Part shown: piece after piece, positions 49,032-56,857 of the stretch | How the letters are laid out: the number at the start of each line of letters is the position of its first letter | Position numbering within the stretch: the stretch's first letter is position 1 | NCBI GenBank assembly: GCA_026415395.1 | Contig: JAOAHD010000001.1 | Span: forward strand, 62,001 to 126,000 | Direction of reading: 5' to 3' | Source: Candidatus Binatia bacterium | GTDB taxonomy: Bacteria > Desulfobacterota > Binatia > HRBIN30 | DNA length: 64,000 bases | Made by a program: the position numbers and the translations under genes | The notes under the pieces: model-generated | What the model was told of the DNA's origin: nothing | Databases searched by the model: none | The model's input: only the letters and a program-made list of their open reading frames with translations

Positions 49032-51683
49032 TTAAGAGCCAGCCGCAGCCCGCACCGGCGCTCCCACAGATTCCACCACGGCAAAGCGCAAATGTCGGGC
49101 AAGGCGCTCTTGCAGCGCCTCGAGTTCCGCAAAGCGCGCGCCGCGTTCCACCACCCGCTCCTTTCGGTCGCCCACCAACGTCACGTACCCCAGTTCGGCG
49201 TAACGTTGCACAGCGTTCTCGAAAGTGACGGAAGAATTGCCTTCAGGGCGTCGCACTTCCCCGAGCAACAACGCGGTGTCGTAGCGCTTGCGTGCTTGCG
49301 CGAGCACGGTCTTCAAGGGTTGCCCTGTCGGCGGCAGCAATGCCAGGGTGCGGGCCATCACCCAATACGCTTCGCAAAAGTTGTCCAGTAACCCTTGCGT
49401 GGTGTCGACAAACGGGTGGCTCGGGTCCATGCGTCCCTGCCCCTCCGGATCCCACGCGCCCTCTTCGCGGTAGTACGCCAACACTTCTGCCACTTCCGTC
49501 GGCACGGTTTGTTTTTCCGGCAGAGGGAACTCCCAGCGATAAAAATCCAGCCACCACGACACCTGCTGCTCGAGTTCTGCGCCGCGGAAGCCTTGCAACA
49601 AGGCGCGCGACACCAGCGCTGGCATGAGAAAGAAATGAATGATGTTGTTCTTATAAAAATCGAGGGTCATCCGTTTGTCGGCTGGCACATGGATGACCAC
49701 TTCGTCGCCGCGCAGGCGGCGGATCAAACCACCATTTTCCAAGAACCCCAGGTTCTCGAGAAAGTCGTTGGCATTGCGCTCGAGGGACGCGGTGAGGGTG
49801 ACCTTGCGATGGCGGAGAAACTTCACCAACGCTTGGGCTCGTTGCAGAAACTCCTGATACCGCCAGGCAGCTTCGGCGCGGCTGAGGAGCACCGTGGCGC
49901 TCACCGCCGTTGCCCCGGCAACCGCAACTTCGTTCACTGCGCGCAAAATCCGAAAGCCAAGTTTCTGGATGAAGCGGCGCTTCTCTTCTTCTACTTGCGG
50001 GTCGCCCGCATGCTCGCGGAAGCGCTCCAAACGGTCGCCGAGGGCCTCGCGCAGGGAAATCGGATCAGCAAAGGTGACGTACACTGTGCCCCGGTTCTGC
50101 CGCAGCACCGTGCGCGCCCGAATCAGCGCCCACAACGATTCCTTTTCCTTCTCGGCGCCGAATAGCTCGCGCTTGTACGATTCCTCTTCCACCACGCGGC
50201 CATACTGGATGGAGACTGGCACGAGGTACAAATCGCGCCGTACGCCGGAGATAAAGGCATTCACGATGGCCGAGAGCATGCCGAGCTTCGGCGTGAGGAT
50301 TTTGCCCGTCCGGCTGCGCCCGCCCTCGATGAAGAACTCCTGCGTATATCCCTCGCGAATCAGGAACTTCAGGTAACTGCGAAATACCGCCTTGTAGAGC
50401 GGATCATTGTCGAAACTCCGGCGGATGAAGTACGCACCGGCGCCGCGAAACAGGGGCCCCAACGGCCAGAAGGACAAATTGATTCCAGCAGCAATGTGCG
50501 GGGGGCTCATGTAGTTGATGTGGAACAAATACGAGAGAATCAGGTAATCGAAGTGGCTACGGTGGCAGGGGACAAGAACGACCGGATGCTGTTTGACGCA
50601 CTCGATCACCTTATCGAGACCGCGGTAATCAACGCCCTGGAAGATCCGCGGCCAGATGCGGTTAAAAGCGAACTCCAGGATGGCGAAAAACGCGCCCTGG
50701 TAGTTGGCAGCCATCTCGTCGAAGTACTTCTCTGCCGTGCGCCACAACTTGGATTCTGGCTGGCCGGTCTGCTGAGCCAGTGCGCGCACCGTCGACCTAA
50801 CCTCGTCCTCCCCCAACACAATTTGCCGTACGACTCGCTTCGGCAACAGCGTCGGCCCCCAGACCAATTTTTCTTCCCGGTACAAGAAAATCTGCAGTGC
50901 ACGCGCTACTCGACGAACGACGCGCTCTTCTCCCTCCGCACGATATTGCGCCAGCATTTCCTGCACGGAGACATGCCTGCCCACAGTGATGCTGGTTTCC
51001 TTGGCGTTCCACCACAAGGACAACAGCCGCTTGAGCTCGCCTGGGGCCTCTTGCACGCTGTACACCAGCGTCGCCAAGCGGGATTCTTTACGGCGAAAGC
51101 CGCGGCCGCGCAGCACCGCCAAGGGCACGAGAAACACTTCCTGCCCGTGCGTTGCCGCGGTGTGCACGATCTCCCGCAAATAATCCGTGCCGCTGCGCGC
51201 CTGACGAATTGCGGCGCGCCGGCTTTGACGGAGCGGCAGCCCGCGTACGTGGCCGCGCATGAAAATCAGCGCGGGCTGCCGGTTGCGCACCACTTGTTGA
51301 AGCCGGCTGAGATCCTCCAAGTGGCGCGTGCCGCGGGTGTGCCAGCGCCCACTGCGGAGTCGCTCCCAAAGCGTGCGGAAAATTTCGCCCACCGGACGGA
51401 GGAGCAAACTCGGAATGTCCGACACGAACGCTGGCAACGGTAAGCCCTCGCGCAACAACACGAACGCAACCAGCATGTAATCGACCAGCGAGCGGTAGCG
51501 CATCACGTACACCACCGTGCCCTGTTGGCTGAGATTGCGGATGTGTGCCACCGCTCCCGGGTCCAAACGAATATGGGCCAAAAACCGCTCGCAAAACCAG
51601 CGTGGCAACCAGCCCAGGCGTTCCATCGGCCCGGGCTCGCTCCACCAATCGTTGCCTGCACGGGCTGCGAGTTCTTCGTTCAT
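49032..51683 (-). CDS. plsB: glycerol-3-phosphate 1-O-acyltransferase PlsB
   Basis: Large membrane-associated acyltransferase (883 residues) that starts phospholipid synthesis by acylating sn-glycerol-3-phosphate. The acyltransferase block is clear: LVPCHRSHFDYLILSYLFHI (HX4D), INLSFWPLGPLFRGAGAYFI, FIEGGRSRTGKILTPKLGML and VPVSIQYGRVVEEESYKREL, followed by the PlsB C-terminal region. A second, degenerate-looking block near the N-terminus (VVYVMRYRSLVDYMLVAFVL) resembles the half-copy seen in other PlsB proteins. It lies downstream of a fatty-acyl-CoA ligase gene on the same strand, which could supply its acyl donor. Confidence 0.94.
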   Translation of the reverse strand: MNEELAARAGNDWWSEPGPMERLGWLPRWFCERFLAHIRLDPGAVAHIRNLSQQGTVVYVMRYRSLVDYMLVAFVLLREGLPLPAFVSDIPSLLLRPVGEIFRTLWERLRSGRWHTRGTRHLEDLSRLQQVVRNRQPALIFMRGHVRGLPLRQSRRAAIRQARSGTDYLREIVHTAATHGQEVFLVPLAVLRGRGFRRKESRLATLVYSVQEAPGELKRLLSLWWNAKETSITVGRHVSVQEMLAQYRAEGEERVVRRVARALQIFLYREEKLVWGPTLLPKRVVRQIVLGEDEVRSTVRALAQQTGQPESKLWRTAEKYFDEMAANYQGAFFAILEFAFNRIWPRIFQGVDYRGLDKVIECVKQHPVVLVPCHRSHFDYLILSYLFHINYMSPPHIAAGINLSFWPLGPLFRGAGAYFIRRSFDNDPLYKAVFRSYLKFLIREGYTQEFFIEGGRSRTGKILTPKLGMLSAIVNAFISGVRRDLYLVPVSIQYGRVVEEESYKRELFGAEKEKESLWALIRARTVLRQNRGTVYVTFADPISLREALGDRLERFREHAGDPQVEEEKRRFIQKLGFRILRAVNEVAVAGATAVSATVLLSRAEAAWRYQEFLQRAQALVKFLRHRKVTLTASLERNANDFLENLGFLENGGLIRRLRGDEVVIHVPADKRMTLDFYKNNIIHFFLMPALVSRALLQGFRGAELEQQVSWWLDFYRWEFPLPEKQTVPTEVAEVLAYYREEGAWDPEGQGRMDPSHPFVDTTQGLLDNFCEAYWVMARTLALLPPTGQPLKTVLAQARKRYDTALLLGEVRRPEGNSSVTFENAVQRYAELGYVTLVGDRKERVVERGARFAELEALQERLARHLRFAVVESVGAPVRAAAGS

Positions 51684-51821
51684 GGCTCGTTCCTCTCAGG
51701 CAACCTTAGAGCGAGTCGCCACCTTCGCCAACACACCACCTCAGCCTCGGACGGCGAGTAGACACAATTTCGATCGAGGCCGCTCTCGCGTTTCTAGCCG
51801 AACACGTAGCCGCCTTTCTTC

Positions 51822-53441
51822 TCACTTGCTCGGCCAGCGATAGTCGCGAAAGCGCTCGCGCAATTCGCGCTTGGCAATTTTTCCCACGCTAGTTTTCGGC
51901 AACGCATCCAGAAACACGACGTCGTCGGGCAGCCACCACTTCGCAACCCGCGGCTCCAAAAACGCCAGGAGTTCTTCCTTCGTAAGAGTCTCTCCCGGCT
52001 TGACGACCACACAGGCAAGCGGTCGCTCCTGCCAGCGCTCGTGTGGCAAGCCAATCACGGCGGCCTCGGCGACTTTCGGATGAGCCATGATGGTGTTTTC
52101 CAGTTCGACGCTCGAAATCCACTCACCGCCGCTCTTGATCACGTCCTTGGCGCGGTCGGTAATTTGCAGGTATCCGTACTCGTCGATCGTACCGATGTCA
52201 CCAGTTTTGAACCAGCCGCGGTCGAACGACGCAGCCGATCGCTCGTCCTTGTAGTACGATCCGACGATCCACGGTCCCCGTACCTGCAGCTCACCCACAC
52301 TTTTTCCGTCCCACGGCTGTTCGCTGCCGTCTTCGGCAACGATGCGCATGTCCACAAACGGCAGCGCGCGCCCTTGCTTGGCCCGCACTTTGAGTTTGCG
52401 CTCTGCAGGCCAGTCGGACATGACCGACAGCGGGTGTGACACGGAAGCCAACGGCGAGGTTTCCGTCATTCCCCATGCTTGCACCACGGTGATGCCTAAC
52501 GCATCGAAGCGCGCCAACAAGCTCTCTGGCACTGCGGAACCTCCGCAAGGGATACAGCGCAAACTGGAGAGGTCGTACGGGTGCTTCTCGACCGCGGCCA
52601 AAATGCCGAGCAACACTGTCGGCACCCCGGCAGTTACAGTCACGCGATGCGTTTCAATGAGCTGGCAAATGTCCTCCGGCGTCGGTTGCACACCAGGATA
52701 TACCTGGGTCGCTCCGATCATCGTGGCCCCATAAGGCAAGCCCCAGGCGTTCGCGTGGAACATGGGCACCACGGGCATCACCACGTCCGACTCGCGAAGA
52801 CCGAAGGCATCCGCCAGGCACTGGCCGAACGTATGGAGCACAAGGGCACGGTGCGAGTAGAGAACACCTTTCGGGTTACCGGTGGTACCCGACGTGTAGC
52901 ACATTGCCGCGGCTGTTTGTTCGTCCAAGCGCGGAAACGGGTCGCTCGTCGGTGCGTGCCGGAGCAAGTCTTCATAACCATAAATCGGAGACAAGCTGGT
53001 TTGCGGCGGAGGCCCATCGTCCATCACCACATAGGCTCGCACCGAACGCAACTCCGGTGCGAGCTTCTCGAGCTGAGGCACCAAGGACCGATCGACAAAA
53101 ATCACGGCATCTTCAGCGTGGTTGACGATGTAAGCAATTTGCTCCGGGAACAGGCGAATATTCAGCGTATGCAACACGCGTCCACTCGCGGGCACGCCAA
53201 AATACAGCTCCAGGTGCCGGAATGTGTTCCAGGCGAACGTGCCGACTCGTTCACCGGGCCGGATTCCAAGCGTTTTCAGCACGTGCCCTAATTGGCAGGC
53301 GCGCCGGTACAGATCCGCGTACGTGTACTCGGCAACCCCGTACTGGGTGCGCGACAAGATTCGCTTCTCCCAAAACAGCCGGGCAGCACGGCGCACCAGA
53401 TGGGTCAGCAGCAGGGGTTCGTCCATCATCAGGCCGTTCAT
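51822..53441 (-). CDS. fatty-acid/acyl-CoA ligase (AMP-forming)
   Basis: 539-residue ANL-superfamily ligase forming acyl-CoA through an acyl-adenylate. Seen: the P-loop [100 protein letters not shown] and the catalytic lysine in [14 protein letters not shown]. This pattern is that of medium/long-chain fatty-acid ligases. The ATG overlaps the murE stop (ATGA), so the two are translationally coupled although functionally distinct. Confidence 0.92.
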   Translation of the reverse strand: MNGLMMDEPLLLTHLVRRAARLFWEKRILSRTQYGVAEYTYADLYRRACQLGHVLKTLGIRPGERVGTFAWNTFRHLELYFGVPASGRVLHTLNIRLFPEQIAYIVNHAEDAVIFVDRSLVPQLEKLAPELRSVRAYVVMDDGPPPQTSLSPIYGYEDLLRHAPTSDPFPRLDEQTAAAMCYTSGTTGNPKGVLYSHRALVLHTFGQCLADAFGLRESDVVMPVVPMFHANAWGLPYGATMIGATQVYPGVQPTPEDICQLIETHRVTVTAGVPTVLLGILAAVEKHPYDLSSLRCIPCGGSAVPESLLARFDALGITVVQAWGMTETSPLASVSHPLSVMSDWPAERKLKVRAKQGRALPFVDMRIVAEDGSEQPWDGKSVGELQVRGPWIVGSYYKDERSAASFDRGWFKTGDIGTIDEYGYLQITDRAKDVIKSGGEWISSVELENTIMAHPKVAEAAVIGLPHERWQERPLACVVVKPGETLTKEELLAFLEPRVAKWWLPDDVVFLDALPKTSVGKIAKRELRERFRDYRWPSK

Positions 53442-54997
53442 CGTTCATCCTCCCTTGCACCTTGTGCAGAAGAACTGCGCGCCCGCCAAGCCCCTTGCAA
53501 GGCGCCCCGTGCGCGCAGTGCCTCGCGGGCCACAGCGCAATCGTCGAACGGAAGCTTCTGCCCGCCAAAAATCTGGTAGGTTTCGTGCCCTTTTCCCGCG
53601 ATCATCACAAGATCGCCGGGCTTCGCTTCCCTGATCGCGCTTGTGATGGCGCGCCGCCGGTCAACGTCAACGCGCAGTTTACTGGCGTACTCTCGCGGCA
53701 CCCCCGCAACGATCTCCGAAATGATTGCTTCGGGATCTTCGTCGCGCGGATTGTCCGACGTTACCACCACCACATCGCTCAGCCGCGCGGCTACCTCGCC
53801 CATCAGCGGGCGTTTGCCGCGATCGCGGTTACCGCCGCAACCGAACACGGTGATGATCCGCCCTCGTGCAAGGCTGCGCGCCCCCGTCAGTAATCGCTCC
53901 AAGGCGTCGGGCTTGTGGGCGTAGTCGACGATGACCAAAAACTCCCCTCCCGGGTTCACTACTTCGAAGCGGCCTGGAACCTGCGGCACCGCAGCGAGTC
54001 CCGCAACCACAGTGTCCCGTGGCAACCCAAGCGCGATGCCGACCGCAAGCGCTGCCACTGCGTTGGCCACTTGGAACGCACCGGGAACCGGCAAACGCAC
54101 TTCGCACGGGCCGAGTGGCGTCATCGCAGAAAACCACGTGTCCGTGGGAGAGATGCGTGTTTCCACCACGCGCACGTCCGCGCGGTCCCCCTGGCCATAA
54201 GTCAACAGCCGGCCGCGGTTGACTTCTATCATGTACGGAGCCGCGGCATCGTCGATGTTGATCACCGCGATCCCGTCTTTGCCGCCGCTCGCTAGCTCCT
54301 CGAACAAGCGTCCCTTGGCGCGGCGGTAATGGTGCATGTCGGGGTGAAAGTTCAGGTGGTCGCGTCCGAGGTTGGTAAACACCCCAACGTCAAACGCTAC
54401 CTCCGCCACGCGCCGCAGCTCCAGCGCATGTGAGGACACCTCCATCACGACCGCACGACAGCCAGCGTCGACGGCTCGCCGCAGCAAGGCTTGCAGCTCA
54501 TGAGCTTCCGGCGTTGTCTGCCGTGCTGGATACACCTCGCCGCCGATACGATGCTCCACAGTGCCGAAGCGGGCAGTGGGCCAACCCGCGTTACGCAACA
54601 CCGCATCCACGAAGTACACTGTCGAGGTTTTCCCGGAGGTGCCCGTGACGCCGACGACCACGAGGTCGCGAGATGGCTGGCGGTAGAACCGGCTCGCGAT
54701 CTGTGCATGCGCCAGCCACACGTCGGGCACGCGCACAACCGTGACTCCCTCCGAGACAGTCACGGGCCGCTCCACCACCAACGCCGCGGCTCCCCGCGCA
54801 ACCGCCTCGGGGATGAAATCGTGGCGATCGGCCCGGGTTTCACCGCCCTCGGTGCGGTAGCCAGTCAGGCACACGAAGAGACTACCTGGCTCTACCTCCC
54901 GCGAGTCGGCAACGATGGAGGACACCTGAACGTCCCAGCGACCTTGCAATAACTCGTGAGGCGTTCCTTTCAGGAGAGATTGCAGCGAATGCGACAC
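53438..54997 (-). CDS. murE: UDP-N-acetylmuramoyl-tripeptide synthetase MurE (meso-DAP type)
   Basis: Adds the third amino acid to UDP-MurNAc-L-Ala-D-Glu. The 519-residue protein has ADSREVEPGSLFVCLTGY, the ATP site VVGVTGTSGKTSTVYFV, TTPEAHELQALL, VMEVSSHALELRRVAEVAF, IVDYAHKPDALERLL and GGNRDRGKRPLMG. VVTSDNPRDEDPEAI carries DNPR, the signature of enzymes using meso-diaminopimelate. The GTG at 54997 was chosen because it lies just after the previous gene's stop and fits the family N-terminus. No other mur genes are in view. Confidence 0.95.
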   Translation of the reverse strand: MSHSLQSLLKGTPHELLQGRWDVQVSSIVADSREVEPGSLFVCLTGYRTEGGETRADRHDFIPEAVARGAAALVVERPVTVSEGVTVVRVPDVWLAHAQIASRFYRQPSRDLVVVGVTGTSGKTSTVYFVDAVLRNAGWPTARFGTVEHRIGGEVYPARQTTPEAHELQALLRRAVDAGCRAVVMEVSSHALELRRVAEVAFDVGVFTNLGRDHLNFHPDMHHYRRAKGRLFEELASGGKDGIAVINIDDAAAPYMIEVNRGRLLTYGQGDRADVRVVETRISPTDTWFSAMTPLGPCEVRLPVPGAFQVANAVAALAVGIALGLPRDTVVAGLAAVPQVPGRFEVVNPGGEFLVIVDYAHKPDALERLLTGARSLARGRIITVFGCGGNRDRGKRPLMGEVAARLSDVVVVTSDNPRDEDPEAIISEIVAGVPREYASKLRVDVDRRRAITSAIREAKPGDLVMIAGKGHETYQIFGGQKLPFDDCAVAREALRARGALQGAWRARSSSAQGAREDER

Positions 54998-55007
54998 CGA
55001 GCCGCGT

Positions 55008-56441
55008 CTATAGCACGCGCACAATCATCGAGCGCGACGGCCCAACATTCCCGTCCACATCGCGCAGCCGAACGGTAATCAACGTCTCGCCCGTCGGGAA
55101 CGCGATGGCAGCGTCCACCATCGCGCAGAATTGCACTTGGCTCTCCTGGCTCGCAAAGCCGTAGTCCCCGCTCGCAAGCAGCATGCACTGCTCGCCTTCG
55201 TAACGGCCGAACGGCTGATCCTGCCCATCGCGGAAGCGGCACGCAAAGTCGTTGACGCGCGCAATGTTGTCTACGCTCAGCTCAAAGTTCACCGGATTCG
55301 TTGCGGGCACGCCGCCACCAGCGACCGGCGTGGCCCCGGGGCGCGCCTCGGCACGATCGCACACTTCTGGACTGCCGTTACCCAAGTCGCGCGAGGTCCA
55401 AATTTGCAAGTCGGGAAAGGTCACCAAATCAGGTTGGAACGTGCGCGGGCTGACGGGCTTTCCGCTCGTGCCGGGCTTCCCTTCGATCACCAGGCCAAAA
55501 CCGAAGCCACCCCGCCTAGTGTAGACAGGGGTGCCGTCGTCGGTCACGTCCGTAGGCTCCACTAGCGTACCGTCCGCCCGGGTGATTCCCAGGAAGGTTA
55601 CCACCGGCCCCTGCGCCGACACCGGCGGAAGCGTGGGCGTGGCCGTGGGGCTTGGAGGAGCAGTGGCTGGGGGCTGCACGCGCACAACGATCCGCGCAGT
55701 GGGTCCCACGTTCCCCAAAATGTCGCGCAGGCGAACGCTGAGCACGGTATCTCCGACGGGGAAGCTCATCAGACGCGAAACTTGCGCGCAATACTGCACA
55801 GTGCTGGCCGGGTTCACGAAGCCGAAGTCGCCCGAGGGAAATAACGTGCAAGCGTCTGCCGGGCCGACGCCCGAGGGCTTTCCTTCGCCATCGCGGAAGC
55901 GGCAAGCAAAATCGTTAATGGCCGCGGTGATCTCCGGGGTGGCTGAGAAATCTGCCGGCTCCACCGCTGGCACACCGCCTCCCGGTGGCGACACATCGCA
56001 CACCGCTAAGCTCCCATCGCCGAGCGCGCGGGAGGCTACGATTTGCAAGTCCGGCAAGCTCGCGAGATCCTCCTGAAAGGTGGACAGACCTACCGGCGCG
56101 CCACTCACCCCAGGAGCGCCTTCCACGACAATGTAAAAGCCAGCGCCGGCTGGGCGCACGTAAATCGGAACACCCTCCTCGTTGGTACCGCTCGGTTCGA
56201 GGACGACACCATCCGCCCGTGCCAGGGCGAAATAAGAGACACGCGGACCAATTGTTGGTGCGGGTGTGGCGGTGGCAGTAGGACTGGGCGACAGGGTCGG
56301 CGTGGTCAGCACAGGCGCCGTCCAAGTCGGCGACGGAACCAAGTTCCCGAGTTCATCGTCATCACCGCTGCAGCCCGCCAAAGCGCTCAAAACAGCAACC
56401 ACCCACCCGACAACCCACCACCGCGCCCCAAGCCTCGTCAT
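55008..56441 (-). CDS. lipoprotein with two copies of a four-cysteine domain (unknown family)
   Basis: 477 residues. A lipoprotein signal (MTRLGARWWVVGWVVAVLSALAGC, shown here to its Cys24) is followed by a Thr/Pro linker and two domains of about 190 residues (roughly 66-256 and 280-477) joined by a short PPSPTATPTLPP linker. Each domain reads: SYFALARADG or TFLGITRADG, then GVPIYVRPAGAGFYIVVEG, PDLQIVASRALGDGS, VCD, GGGVPA, NDFACRFRDG, ACTL or QCML, QYCA or QFCA, and FPxGDTxxxVRLRD. The same domain occurs three times in the next gene. Surface location is likely; I recognise no enzyme motif. Confidence 0.82.
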   Translation of the reverse strand: MTRLGARWWVVGWVVAVLSALAGCSGDDDELGNLVPSPTWTAPVLTTPTLSPSPTATATPAPTIGPRVSYFALARADGVVLEPSGTNEEGVPIYVRPAGAGFYIVVEGAPGVSGAPVGLSTFQEDLASLPDLQIVASRALGDGSLAVCDVSPPGGGVPAVEPADFSATPEITAAINDFACRFRDGEGKPSGVGPADACTLFPSGDFGFVNPASTVQYCAQVSRLMSFPVGDTVLSVRLRDILGNVGPTARIVVRVQPPATAPPSPTATPTLPPVSAQGPVVTFLGITRADGTLVEPTDVTDDGTPVYTRRGGFGFGLVIEGKPGTSGKPVSPRTFQPDLVTFPDLQIWTSRDLGNGSPEVCDRAEARPGATPVAGGGVPATNPVNFELSVDNIARVNDFACRFRDGQDQPFGRYEGEQCMLLASGDYGFASQESQVQFCAMVDAAIAFPTGETLITVRLRDVDGNVGPSRSMIVRVL

Positions 56442-56853
56442 CTCTCCGCCCTCCCGTCTCGCCGGCCTTTGTTCACGATGCCGTCGTTTCCTACCGCGAA
56501 TGGCTTAAAAGTACAACGCTCGCAGCGCGGTCTGAAAGCCGCTGGATTCCGGCCGAGGGACTTCAGCGGTCAGCACCGCGACGGGCGCACGGCGCTACTT
56601 TCTCCGTCCTATGACCGGGCACGTCGAGACACTCCCGATCCAAGAAGCCCATCGGCCATAAGTGTGGATCGTCGCTGCAGCCCCTCCAACGTCCCTCGCT
56701 GCCTGCCGGTGAGCGCCTGGATCCCCAGATCGAGGGCAGCGAGGTCGGCGCGCGCTGCGGCTCTTTGATCGTTCCATCGTGGCGCCACCACAAGACCTCG
56801 GAACTCCCCCGCCCGGCCCCTCGGCACCCGGGCAGGGTGCGTCCTTCGCTTTG
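56442..56853. other. region between the two four-cysteine-domain genes
   Basis: About 410 bases with the promoter of the 55008-56441 gene. A low-confidence small open frame (56609-56857) overlaps the end of the larger gene; otherwise nothing is recognised. Confidence 0.45.
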
Positions 56854-56857
56854 TCAC
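56609..56857 (-). CDS. possible small coupled protein, unknown
   Basis: 82 codons opening with a GTG that overlaps the stop of the dockerin-domain gene as GTGA, the coupling style used repeatedly in this genome. The product is Arg/Ala-rich (LAALDLGIQALTGRQRGTLE) with no recognisable domain, and no family support. It could equally be chance coding in GC-rich DNA. Confidence 0.22.
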   Translation of the reverse strand: MTKRRTHPARVPRGRAGEFRGLVVAPRWNDQRAAARADLAALDLGIQALTGRQRGTLEGLQRRSTLMADGLLGSGVSRRARS

